Part shown: positions 1 through 6,271 of the stretch, piece by piece
How positions within the stretch are numbered: position 1 is the first letter of the stretch
Layout: every line of letters begins with the position of its first letter
Assembly (NCBI GenBank): GCA_009923795.1
Contig: RFSU01000026.1
Span: 1-15,900, forward strand
Direction of reading: 5' to 3'
DNA: 15,900 nucleotides
Origin: Sphingomonadaceae bacterium
GTDB lineage: Bacteria; Pseudomonadota; Alphaproteobacteria; Sphingomonadales; Sphingomonadaceae
Program-made: the position numbers and the translations under genes
The notes under the pieces: model-generated
Told to the model about the DNA's origin: nothing
Database searches by the model: none
The model's input: only the letters and a program-made list of their open reading frames with translations

Positions 1-45
1 GGGCTTTCACAAATATTGCTCACACATGAACGAGAAGGGTTATCC

Positions 46-282
46 ATGAGCGACACCGCAGACCGCGTTAAGAAGATCGTCGTTGAACATCTCGGCGTTG
101 AGGCCGACAAGGTGACAACGGACGCCAGCTTCATCGACGATTTGGGCGCGGACAGCCTCGACATTGTCGAGCTGGTCATGGCGTTCGAAGAAGAATTCGG
201 CGTTGAAATCCCCGATGACGCTGCCGAAAAGATTTCGACCGTCAAGGACGCGATTTCTTATATCGACAGCCACAAAGGCTGA
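46..282 (+). CDS. acpP: Acyl carrier protein
   Basis: This is the 78-residue acyl carrier protein, the cytoplasmic carrier of growing acyl chains in type II fatty acid synthesis. The four-helix ACP fold is recognisable and the phosphopantetheine site is the GADSLD motif with Ser37. The protein is very acidic, as ACPs are, and has the usual family length. The ATG at 46 was chosen over an in-frame TTG at 16 because the purine-rich stretch GAGAAGGG at 32-39 ends six bases before it and because ACPs normally begin this close to the first helix. fabF follows 97 bases downstream, as in many Proteobacteria. The promoter lies upstream of the window or in the first 45 bases, where I see no clear hexamers. 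Confidence 0.97.
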   Translation: MSDTADRVKKIVVEHLGVEADKVTTDASFIDDLGADSLDIVELVMAFEEEFGVEIPDDAAEKISTVKDAISYIDSHKG

Positions 283-285
283 TCG

Positions 286-355
286 CAAGGCAGCTTTGCC
301 TTGAACGAATCGATGTTATCGAAGACGGTTTCCGGCACGTTCGGGAGCCGTTTTT
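286..355 (+). terminator. Tandem hairpins with U-tract between acpP and fabF
   Basis: Two stem-loops fill the acpP-fabF gap. The first is a perfect 7-bp stem (286-292 with 297-303, loop GCTT) and has no U-run. The second pairs 325-333 with 343-351 (nine pairs, two of them G-U) and can be extended by 321-324 against 352-355. It runs into TTTTT at 351-355, which gives it the form of a weak intrinsic terminator. It fits partial termination that lets ACP, needed in large amounts, be made in excess over FabF. Read-through or a separate fabF promoter is equally possible. Pairing was done by eye. Confidence 0.5.
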
Positions 356-379
356 GATTCTGGAAGACTGGAGACGCTT

Positions 380-1636
380 ATGCGCCGCGTAGTTGTGACA
401 GGTTTGGGTCTGGTGACCCCGCTGGGTGCTGATGTTGAGACGACCTGGGCCAATCTGCTTGCCAGCAAATCTGGCGCGGGCAAGATAACGCGCTTCGATG
501 CGTCCGATCAAAAATGCCACATTGCGTGCGAGGTAAAGCCAAAGGATCATCCTTGGGGCTTTGATCCCGACAAGCGCGTCGACCATAAGATCCAGCGCCA
601 AGTTGATCCTTTCATCATTTACGGCATTGATGCCGCAGGTCAGGCGCTGGAAGATGCCGGCCTCACCGAGATGGACGATGACCTCAAGACGCGTACGGGC
701 TGCTCAATTGGGTCGGGCATTGGCGGACTTCCGGGGATTGAAAGCGAATCCATCGTCTTGCACGAAAAAGGCCCAAGCCGCGTGTCGCCGCATTTCGTGC
801 ACGGCCGCCTGATCAACCTGATCTCTGGCCAAGTGTCGATCAAATATGGCCTGATGGGCCCGAACCACGCCGTGGTGACCGCTTGCTCGACGGGCGCGCA
901 CTCCATTGGGGATGCCGCGCGCATGATTAAGGATGGCGATGCCGACATTATGTTGGCTGGTGGTGCGGAAAGCACGATCAACCCCTTGGGCGTCGCCGGC
1001 TTTGCACAGGCCCGCGCACTCAATTGCAGCTTTAATGATCGCCCCGAAGAAGCAAGCCGCCCCTATGATAAGGATCGCGATGGATTCGTGATGGGTGAAG
1101 GCGCAGGCGTCGTTGTTCTGGAAGAATATGAGCATGCCAAGGCGCGCGGTGCCAAGATTTATGCCGAAGTGGTGGGCTATGGCCTGTCCGGCGATGCCTA
1201 CCACGTCACCGCCCCACACCCAGAGGGCAAGGGGGCCGAATTGGCCATGCGCATGGCCCTGCGCAAGGCAGGCATGGCGGCGGGAGACATTGATTATGTC
1301 AACGCACACGGCACCTCAACCATGGCCGACACGATCGAATTGGGCGCCGTTAAGCGGGTGCTGGGCGATGACTTGTCTGGTGCATCGATGAGCAGCACAA
1401 AATCCGCCATCGGCCATCTGCTGGGCGGCGCGGGTGCGGTTGAAGCCATTTTCTGCATCCTTGCCATTCGCGACCAGATTGTGCCCCCGACGCTCAACCT
1501 GCAAAACCCAGACGAAGGGACAGAAGGGGTCGATCTCGTCCCCCTGACGGCCAAAAAGCGCCCGGTACGCGCCGTGCTCAACAACAGCTTTGGCTTTGGC
1601 GGAACCAATGCCAGTCTGGTGATGAAGGCAATCTGA
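380..1636 (+). CDS. fabF: 3-oxoacyl-[acyl-carrier-protein] synthase II (KAS II)
   Basis: FabF condenses malonyl-ACP with acyl-ACP in the elongation cycle of fatty acid synthesis. The 418-residue length is normal for the family. The thiolase-fold active site is complete: nucleophile Cys169 in TACSTGAHS, His310 in NAHGTST, Lys341 and His346 in KSAIGHLLGG, and the glycine-rich FGFGGTN near the C-terminus. The ATG at 380 gives the usual N-terminus (MRRVVVTGLG). It works directly with the ACP encoded just upstream, and mltG begins four bases after its stop, so acpP, fabF and mltG probably form one transcription unit despite the hairpin before fabF. KAS II rather than KAS I is inferred from the pairing with acpP and overall similarity. 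Confidence 0.96.
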   Translation: MRRVVVTGLGLVTPLGADVETTWANLLASKSGAGKITRFDASDQKCHIACEVKPKDHPWGFDPDKRVDHKIQRQVDPFIIYGIDAAGQALEDAGLTEMDDDLKTRTGCSIGSGIGGLPGIESESIVLHEKGPSRVSPHFVHGRLINLISGQVSIKYGLMGPNHAVVTACSTGAHSIGDAARMIKDGDADIMLAGGAESTINPLGVAGFAQARALNCSFNDRPEEASRPYDKDRDGFVMGEGAGVVVLEEYEHAKARGAKIYAEVVGYGLSGDAYHVTAPHPEGKGAELAMRMALRKAGMAAGDIDYVNAHGTSTMADTIELGAVKRVLGDDLSGASMSSTKSAIGHLLGGAGAVEAIFCILAIRDQIVPPTLNLQNPDEGTEGVDLVPLTAKKRPVRAVLNNSFGFGGTNASLVMKAI

Positions 1637-1640
1637 CCCC

Positions 1641-2600
1641 ATGCTCCGCCGGAGCACCCTTCTTGCCCTGATTGTCGCATTTGCGGCCCTGTGGATGGTG
1701 GGCGGCTGGTTTGCGGCTGGCCCGCTAGAGCGCGAGACCAGCTTTGAGGTGGAACCCGGCGAAAGCCTGATTCAGGTCGCCCAAAATCTGGACCGGGTTG
1801 GTGCGGTCGATAATGCGACGATCTTTCGTGTGCGCGCCCGGCTTTTGGGCGGCACAGACCCCATTCAGGCCGGTCGCTTCCTTCTGCCCAAAGGGGCCAG
1901 CGAACGCACACTTCTGGACATCGTGCAGGGCGGCAAAATTGTGCGCCGCTTCGTCACGATCCCAGAAGGCATGCCCTCCATCATGGTGCGGGACCGGCTG
2001 ATGGCGATGCCGGGACTGACCGGGAATATTCCAATCCCCAAAGAAGGCTCAATCTTACCGGACACCTATGAAATCAGCCCGGGTGACAGCCGGGCCGCCG
2101 TGATAAGCCGGATGCAGGCAGCAATGGATCGCACGTTGGCCGAGCTTTGGGCGGAACGCTCAGCCTCGACCATTGTCAAAACACCGCAAGAGGCGGTCAA
2201 TTTGGCGGCCATTGTGGAAAAGGAAACGGGCAAAGCGGAGGAACGCCACCAAGTCGCCGGGCTTTATACCAATCGCCTGCGCATTGGCATGCGACTTCAG
2301 GCGGACCCAACGGTGATTTATCCCATTACCAAGGGCCAGCCACTGGGCCGCCGCATCCGGAAATCCGAATTGCGCGATGATAATGGCTATAACACCTATG
2401 CCCGTGCAGGCCTGCCCAAAGGCCCCATTACCAACCCGGGCAAGGCCTCCATCGAAGCTGTGCTGAACCCTGCTAAAACCGACTATATTTATTTCGTGGC
2501 GGACGGGACGGGTGGCCATGTCTTTGCACGCACGCTGCCTGAACATAATGCCAATGTCGCGCGCTGGTATGCCCTGCGCCGGGCGCGGGGGGAAATGTAG
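1641..2600 (+). CDS. mltG: Endolytic murein transglycosylase MltG (YceG-like)
   Basis: MltG is an inner-membrane lytic transglycosylase that cleaves nascent glycan strands in the periplasm. The 319-residue protein has one N-terminal membrane segment (about residues 4-26), then a LysM-like part (about 34-110), then the YceG catalytic domain. The family signature AAIVEKETGKAEER lies at 189-202 and carries the catalytic glutamate region (Glu193/Glu195); NRLRIGMRLQADPTVIYP at 211-228 is equally typical. The gene starts four bases after fabF without a good ribosome binding site, which suggests translational coupling. Its TAG stop is immediately followed by the reversed stop of the convergent efflux gene, leaving no intergenic base. 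Confidence 0.93.
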   Translation: MLRRSTLLALIVAFAALWMVGGWFAAGPLERETSFEVEPGESLIQVAQNLDRVGAVDNATIFRVRARLLGGTDPIQAGRFLLPKGASERTLLDIVQGGKIVRRFVTIPEGMPSIMVRDRLMAMPGLTGNIPIPKEGSILPDTYEISPGDSRAAVISRMQAAMDRTLAELWAERSASTIVKTPQEAVNLAAIVEKETGKAEERHQVAGLYTNRLRIGMRLQADPTVIYPITKGQPLGRRIRKSELRDDNGYNTYARAGLPKGPITNPGKASIEAVLNPAKTDYIYFVADGTGGHVFARTLPEHNANVARWYALRRARGEM

Positions 2601-4181
2601 CTATTCGCCGACGGCATGGGGCGCCTGCCCCAGCCCAGTCTTGGTTGGCTTCAGCAAGAAAATGAGTGGCATGAAGGCGATCAGCAACCAGATCATCAGC
2701 TGAAAATCGTTGAGATAGGCAATCATTGCTGCCTGTCGATTAATCTCTAAATCGACCATGCGCAGAGCCGCTTCACCAACCGTCTGATATTCATCGGCGG
2801 TCGCAGGGTCTATAACCGACATGGAGGAAGAGGTGACATGGCTGGAAAGCTCCGCATGATTTGTTTGCAGGCCACGGGCGAACATGGTCGACATGATGGA
2901 AATCCCAACGCTGCCGCCAATGTTGCGGACAAGATAAAGCAGACTTGATCCATCCGTTCGATAACGCATCGCAAGCGTGGCAAAGGCCATTTGGTTCATC
3001 GGAATGAAGACCATTCCCATGCCAATACCCTGCATAAACCCTGCATAGACGATATACCACCAATCGATCATCAGGCCCCAATGGGTCATTTCCCACATTG
3101 AATACATAGTGACCATAAACCCAAGCGCGATGATGAGCCGTAGATCCACCCTGCCAGCAAGACGCGTGGTCACGAGTATGGACATGAGAATGCCGACCCC
3201 ACGAGGCGCAACCACTAGGCCAGTGTCGATCACGCTATATCCAAACAAGGTCTGTAACATCGGCGGGAAGAGCACGAAAATGCCAAACATCATGACGCCG
3301 ATGAGAACCATGAAGATCAGCGCTGTTATGAAGTTGCGATCCGTGATCAATTCCCGGTCGAACATCGGCTTTTTCGTTGTGGCCTGATGAACAAAGAATA
3401 TCCAAAGGGCGGACAGGGCAATCATAACTTCAATGCGAATTTCCCAGCTTGAAAGCCAATCCTCATGCTGCCCCCGATCCAGCAATAACTGCAGTGTTGC
3501 AACGCCAAGCGCCAAGCTGGCAAAGCCGAGGCCGTCAAAATAGCGTCGCACGACAGGACGGCTCGGGAGCAGCCAGAGCAGGATTAAAACAGTCGGAATG
3601 CCGATCGGCAGGTTGATATAGAAACACCAGCGCCAGTTATAGCTTTGGGTCAACCAACCGCCGATGACAGGGCCAAGAATAGGCGCAATCATGATGCCCA
3701 TGCCCCACATCGCCATTGCTTTGGGGGCCTTTTCCGGCGGATTAATGTCCATCAATATGGATTGCGATAGCGGCGCGATGAATGCCGCGCAGACGCCCTG
3801 CAGAACGCGAAATGCCACCATCTCCGTCAAATTGACCGCAATCCCGCACAGCATGGAGGTGAGGATGAATCCGATAACCGCACCGATGAACAGCCGACGT
3901 GATCCAATCCGGTCTGCCAACCATCCGGTGATGGGCATCACCACCGCACCGGCGACGATATAGCTGGTCAGCACCCAAGTGACGGTATCTTGCGTTGCCC
4001 CCAGGCTTGTTTGCATATGGGGAATGGCCACATTGGCGATGGTGGAATCCAGGATCTGGATCATCGCTGCGCCCATGATGGCAAGGGTCAGCAGCCCCTT
4101 CTTCTCAACCTGAAGGACAGCTTTCCCGGGTGCTGGCGCGCCAAGGCGCGCCTCAGCGGCTGGCTGTGTCGATGCGGACAT
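2601..4181 (-). CDS. emrB: DHA2-family MFS multidrug exporter, EmrB type
   Basis: This is a 526-residue, 14-helix major facilitator of the DHA2 drug:H+ antiporter family. Family motifs are in place: LDSTIANVAIP (44-54) in helix 1, motif A GWLADRIGSRRLF (86-98), motif C GPVIGGWL (170-177) and NWRWCFYINLPIG just after it. EmrB proteins extrude hydrophobic compounds together with an EmrA periplasmic adaptor, which is encoded immediately upstream and overlaps this gene by 29 bases. The ATG at 4181 was preferred to a TTG at 4232 because neither has a Shine-Dalgarno and the ATG gives a normal cytoplasmic tail before helix 1. Expression probably depends on coupling to emrA. No TolC-like outer-membrane gene and no MarR/TetR regulator lie in the window, so the substrate is unknown. 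Confidence 0.93.
   Translation of the reverse strand: MSASTQPAAEARLGAPAPGKAVLQVEKKGLLTLAIMGAAMIQILDSTIANVAIPHMQTSLGATQDTVTWVLTSYIVAGAVVMPITGWLADRIGSRRLFIGAVIGFILTSMLCGIAVNLTEMVAFRVLQGVCAAFIAPLSQSILMDINPPEKAPKAMAMWGMGIMIAPILGPVIGGWLTQSYNWRWCFYINLPIGIPTVLILLWLLPSRPVVRRYFDGLGFASLALGVATLQLLLDRGQHEDWLSSWEIRIEVMIALSALWIFFVHQATTKKPMFDRELITDRNFITALIFMVLIGVMMFGIFVLFPPMLQTLFGYSVIDTGLVVAPRGVGILMSILVTTRLAGRVDLRLIIALGFMVTMYSMWEMTHWGLMIDWWYIVYAGFMQGIGMGMVFIPMNQMAFATLAMRYRTDGSSLLYLVRNIGGSVGISIMSTMFARGLQTNHAELSSHVTSSSMSVIDPATADEYQTVGEAALRMVDLEINRQAAMIAYLNDFQLMIWLLIAFMPLIFLLKPTKTGLGQAPHAVGE
4135..4152 (-). promoter_or_regulatory. Perfect hairpin directly after the emrA stop codon
   Basis: Two copies of the 8-bp palindrome GGCGCGCC are separated by AA. 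In the transcript they fold into a stem of seven GC pairs closed by a four-base loop. The hairpin begins at the base after the emrA stop (4153-4155) and lies inside codons 10-16 of emrB. It could mark the end of emrA translation or adjust the ratio of adaptor to transporter. It may also be simply the coding sequence for the LGAPAP segment. Confidence 0.35.
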
Positions 4182-5160
4182 GCGTCGATAGACCAGCAAG
4201 CAGGGGACGCGGCGATGCGCCGATAATTGCAATCCGGACGGGAACCCGCTGCGTGACCTTCACCCAATTGCCATTGGCATTTTGTGCCGGCAGCACAGAA
4301 AATTCAGAACCCGTGCCTGCCCCAATGCTGGCCACCCGCCCTTTCAGCTTGAGCGATGGATAGGCATCAAATGTCAGGGTCGCAGACTGGCCGATCCGCA
4401 TATCATTGAGATCGGTTTCCTTAAAATTCGCCTCAACCCAACTGCCCGTCTTGGACACAATGGTGAGCGCCGGCAGACCGGTGACCATCATTTGGCCAAT
4501 CTGCAATCGATCTGCTTGGGTTACCACACCTGACATCGGTGCCCGAACGGTCGTGCGCGATACATCCAGCAAGGCTTTGCGCTTTTGCACTTGTGCGGCA
4601 AGAATCTGAGGATTGTCGTCGGGGGCGGCAGCCCCAGTTGCAAGGGCGGCCTGCGCCTTTTGCGCATCGGCCTCTGCTTTCGCAAGGCGGCTGCGCGCCT
4701 CAGACAGAGCATGTTCGGCCTGCTGCAAACGGGCTTTGGTCGTAAAGCCTGTCTGCATCAAAGCAGACTGACGCTGATATTCGCTTGTGAAAAAGGCGAC
4801 ATTTTCACGCGCGCTGTTGATATCGACGCTGCTGGTATCGAAATCGGTCTGCAATGTCGTCAGCCGGACTTGCGCCTGGGCAATGGCGGCATCGGCCTGC
4901 TGCCCTGCGATTTGATAGGGTTCCGGGTCGATGCGGAACAGCAGATCACCCGCCCGCACTTGCTGATTTTCGCGGACCAGAACCTCGACAATCCTGCCCC
5001 CAACTTCGGCTGAAATGGAGACCTTATCCTGCTGCACATAGGCATTGTCGGTCGACACATAATGGTCATTGGCAATGAAATAGGCGATCCCGCCGCCGAT
5101 CAGCACCAGCGGAAGCGAGATGAAGAGCAAGGGGCGGGTCCAAGGCTTACGCATAGTCAT
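4153..5160 (-). CDS. emrA: EmrA/HlyD-type efflux adaptor (membrane fusion protein)
   Basis: EmrA-type adaptors are anchored in the inner membrane and link an MFS pump to an outer-membrane channel. From the ATG at 5160 the protein has 335 residues: one membrane helix (about 9-29), the first half of the lipoyl/barrel-sandwich domain with the family stretch VSTDNAYVQQDKVSISAEV (35-53), a long alpha-helical coiled-coil hairpin (about 84-200), then the second lipoyl half and a beta-barrel. The start is uncertain: ATGs at 5172, 5160 and 5154 and a TTG at 5196 are in frame and none has a Shine-Dalgarno. A perfect TATAAT at 5171-5176 puts the transcript start only a few bases before the ATG at 5160, which suggests nearly leaderless translation. 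emrB follows with a 29-base overlap. Confidence 0.9.
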   Translation of the reverse strand: MTMRKPWTRPLLFISLPLVLIGGGIAYFIANDHYVSTDNAYVQQDKVSISAEVGGRIVEVLVRENQQVRAGDLLFRIDPEPYQIAGQQADAAIAQAQVRLTTLQTDFDTSSVDINSARENVAFFTSEYQRQSALMQTGFTTKARLQQAEHALSEARSRLAKAEADAQKAQAALATGAAAPDDNPQILAAQVQKRKALLDVSRTTVRAPMSGVVTQADRLQIGQMMVTGLPALTIVSKTGSWVEANFKETDLNDMRIGQSATLTFDAYPSLKLKGRVASIGAGTGSEFSVLPAQNANGNWVKVTQRVPVRIAIIGASPRPLLAGLSTHVRIDTASR

Positions 5161-5170
5161 AGCGGCACAC

Positions 5171-5176
5171 ATTATA
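5171..5176 (-). promoter_or_regulatory. emrA promoter -10 element
   Basis: The minus strand reads TATAAT here, a perfect -10 hexamer inside a notably A+T-rich patch (5165-5200). No good -35 lies at 17 bases: TTGAAA occurs only 14 bases upstream and ATATTG lies at the right distance. A weak -35 with a perfect -10 is typical of promoters that need an activator. The predicted transcript start (about 5163-5166) is 3-6 bases before the emrA ATG at 5160. Confidence 0.5.
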
Positions 5177-5228
5177 GCAATGCTTAATATTTTCAATATG
5201 GGCGTCAGAATCAGGGCTAATTTCCAGC

Positions 5229-5270
5229 TTGATGGACATCAATGCAGGCCCGCCACGGTGCGTGTATCCA
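5229..5270 (+). promoter_or_regulatory. FNR/FixK-type box and class II promoter for the STAS-like gene
   Basis: Positions 5229-5242 read TTGATGGACATCAA, an exact match to the FNR/Anr/FixK consensus TTGAT-N4-ATCAA. Exactly 22 bases further comes a -10-like TATCCA (5265-5270), giving a predicted start near 5277. The centre of the box (5235.5) is then at -41.5, the class II activating position. The -10 is poor (three of six matches) and there is no -35, as expected for an activator-dependent promoter. The same box is centred about 70 bases upstream of the predicted emrA start, so it might act on both genes. The site is seen directly; which regulator binds it is inferred. Confidence 0.6.
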
Positions 5271-5302
5271 GATGACCCTTTCCTGCTGAGAAGGAGGTTA
5301 TG

Positions 5303-5707
5303 ATGCTCACCGTAACAATGGACAAGGATGCTGGCTATCTCGAGCTGACGGTTGATGGACCTATTGATGTCACATCCTATGCAAAGGCCATTGAGGCCGT
5401 GGATGAATTGCTGGCGCTTCATAAGAAGATCGATGTGGTTCAGGTTATTCGGGATTTTGGATGGATTGACCCCAGTGTGTGGTGGAAGGATTTAACATTT
5501 CATATGACACATCGGGACTTTATTCGTCACGCCGCCATTGTGTCCGATAAGGATTGGATTGAATCCGTTTCCAATTTTCTGGCACCGCTTTACCCCGCCG
5601 CGGTCAGAACCTTTAAGCTGGCAGAGATTGAGACGGCCCGGAAATGGGTTCGGGCCCCTGCCGCCGGAGCTGGGCCGCAAGAAGAACAGCATCTCGATTT
5701 TGCCTGA
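5303..5707 (+). CDS. SpoIIAA-like (STAS/SEC14-domain) protein
   Basis: This 134-residue cytoplasmic protein resembles the SpoIIAA-like family (STAS/SEC14 fold, often labelled DUF3478): an N-terminal beta strand pair (MLTVTMDKDAGYLELTVDG), an Asp-rich helix-strand core with a WIDPSVWWKD segment, a helix with HMTHRDF, and AIVSDKDWIES followed by a C-terminal helix. Members bind lipids or small hydrophobic molecules or act as regulatory partners; the role here is unknown. There are two adjacent ATGs (5300 and 5303). The second was chosen because the strong AAGGAGG at 5291-5297 is five bases from it but only two from the first. The strong ribosome binding site and the FNR-type promoter upstream point to induction under low oxygen or a related signal. 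The last 18 or so residues look like an unstructured tail. Confidence 0.8.
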   Translation: MLTVTMDKDAGYLELTVDGPIDVTSYAKAIEAVDELLALHKKIDVVQVIRDFGWIDPSVWWKDLTFHMTHRDFIRHAAIVSDKDWIESVSNFLAPLYPAAVRTFKLAEIETARKWVRAPAAGAGPQEEQHLDFA

Positions 5708-5845
5708 TCGGCCAAAGACCAAAATGATGGACGGCGCATAAACGCCGCCCGTCGCTTAACCCTGCCGCATAACGACAGGGCCGGCGCGCGACTTTAGGCT
5801 GGGGGGAGTTTGCCCAGACGCGGTCCGGAAGACCGCAAAACCTGC
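5708..5845. other. Convergent gap with small stem-loops
   Basis: This stretch separates the converging STAS-like gene and the 39-codon gene. It holds three short stem-loops: 5732-5736 with 5743-5747, 5760-5764 with 5776-5780, and a 6-bp GC-rich stem 5820-5825 with 5831-5836 that begins ten bases after the micro-gene stop. None carries a U-run, so transcript ends on either strand can only be guessed. No convincing open reading frame was found. Confidence 0.4.
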
Positions 5846-5965
5846 CTATGGGCGTGCATCGCCGAGCAGGGCATCCGTCACAGAGCAAAAGAGCAGGACA
5901 ACGGCAAACGCGCTGAGCATCGTGGCCATAGCAATGACGGGTGCTTGCAGAAGATAGGGTGACAT
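5846..5965 (-). CDS. 39-residue single-span membrane micro-protein
   Basis: The ORF runs ATG 5965 to TAG 5846 and encodes 39 residues that begin MSPYLLQAPVIAMATM, continue with a hydrophobic stretch (SAFAVVLLF) and end in the polar tail TDALLGDARP. Residues of about 4-27 are long and hydrophobic enough for one membrane helix. A near-perfect Shine-Dalgarno (GAGGAGG, minus strand of 5974-5980) sits eight bases before the ATG, far better than most start sites in this window, and is the main reason to believe the gene. It is embedded in a hairpin, and an FNR-like box and a good promoter lie further upstream on the same strand. I recognise no family. It may be an accessory subunit or regulator of a membrane complex. 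The strong ribosome site, composition and upstream signals support it; there is no homology evidence. Confidence 0.6.
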   Translation of the reverse strand: MSPYLLQAPVIAMATMLSAFAVVLLFCSVTDALLGDARP

Positions 5966-5972
5966 GGACTTC

Positions 5973-5993
5973 GCCTCCTCTTGTTGAGGAGGC
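5973..5993 (-). promoter_or_regulatory. Hairpin that hides the micro-protein ribosome binding site
   Basis: GCCTCCTC and GAGGAGGC form a perfect 8-bp stem with a five-base loop (AACAA on the transcript). The 3' arm (5973-5980) is the Shine-Dalgarno of the 39-codon gene, so the folded leader would block initiation. No U-run follows on either strand, which speaks against a terminator. Control by temperature, a trans-acting RNA, leader processing or choice of transcript start would all be compatible. Confidence 0.55.
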
Positions 5994-6022
5994 AGATGTG
6001 GCAGAGCGGTCAAAGCACTTCA

Positions 6023-6036
6023 TTGACCCAGATCAA
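6023..6036 (-). promoter_or_regulatory. FNR/FixK-like box upstream of the micro-protein gene
   Basis: The minus strand reads TTGATCTGGGTCAA, which keeps TTGA-N6-TCAA and differs from TTGAT-N4-ATCAA at one base. Its centre (6029.5) is 64-65 bases before the ATG at 5965. A class II start would fall near 5988, inside the 5' arm of the sequestering hairpin. The corresponding -10 (CACATC, 5995-6000) is poor, so the site is weaker than the one at 5229. Confidence 0.45.
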
Positions 6037-6059
6037 AATCCGCAATGCCTCATGAAATA

Positions 6060-6091
6060 GAGGAGGAGCCGCGGGGGAGCAGCTCCTCCTC
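6060..6091 (-). promoter_or_regulatory. Long purine/pyrimidine hairpin in the micro-protein leader
   Basis: A perfect 10-bp stem pairs 6060-6069 with 6082-6091 (GAGGAGGAGC against GCTCCTCCTC) around a 12-base GC-rich loop. An alternative pairing of 6077-6083 with 6107-6113 would break it. The pyrimidine arm repeats the anti-Shine-Dalgarno motif found in the second hairpin at 5986-5993. It lies in the predicted transcript that starts near 6155. No U-run follows, so it is not a clear terminator. Confidence 0.5.
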
Positions 6092-6161
6092 AAAACCTGC
6101 GGGGCTGCTGCTCAATGGAGGTTCGAACAGCTTAGGTGCAGGCGCTTTCAACAAGCCCCTA

Positions 6162-6191
6162 TTTATATGTCGCTTTTATACAAAATGACAA
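6162..6191 (-). promoter_or_regulatory. Sigma-70-like promoter reading toward the micro-protein gene
   Basis: The minus strand has TTGTCA (6186-6191; five of six to TTGACA), an 18-base spacer and TATAAA (6162-6167; five of six to TATAAT), in an A+T-rich patch just beyond the lepA terminator. The start would be near 6155, giving a leader of about 190 bases that contains both GAGGAGG/CCTCCTC hairpins before the ATG at 5965. It is the best-matched housekeeping promoter in the window. Confidence 0.5.
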
Positions 6192-6203
6192 GCGAGAGAG
6201 GTC

Positions 6204-6235
6204 AAAAAAGCCGAAAAACAGACGCCGTTTCGGCT
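6204..6235 (-). terminator. Intrinsic terminator of lepA
   Basis: On the minus strand an 8-bp perfect stem (AGCCGAAA at 6228-6235 on the complementary strand, paired with 6209-6216), with an 11-base loop, is followed by six T (complement of A 6204-6209). It lies about 37 bases after the lepA stop codon at 6272, in the right orientation and place. Confidence 0.75.
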
Positions 6236-6271
6236 AAGCCCTTGAATATCCAATGAAGGAAATGACGGCGC

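Noticed and set aside
5613..6023. 136-codon minus-strand frame crossing the micro-protein gene and the end of the STAS-like gene
   Set aside because: It starts inside the FNR-like box without a ribosome site, is Arg/Ser/Cys-rich and overlaps two better-supported genes.
6121..6128. GTTCGAAC palindrome as a LexA site
   Set aside because: Alphaproteobacterial LexA sites need GTTC-N7-GTTC; a single 8-bp palindrome is not enough.
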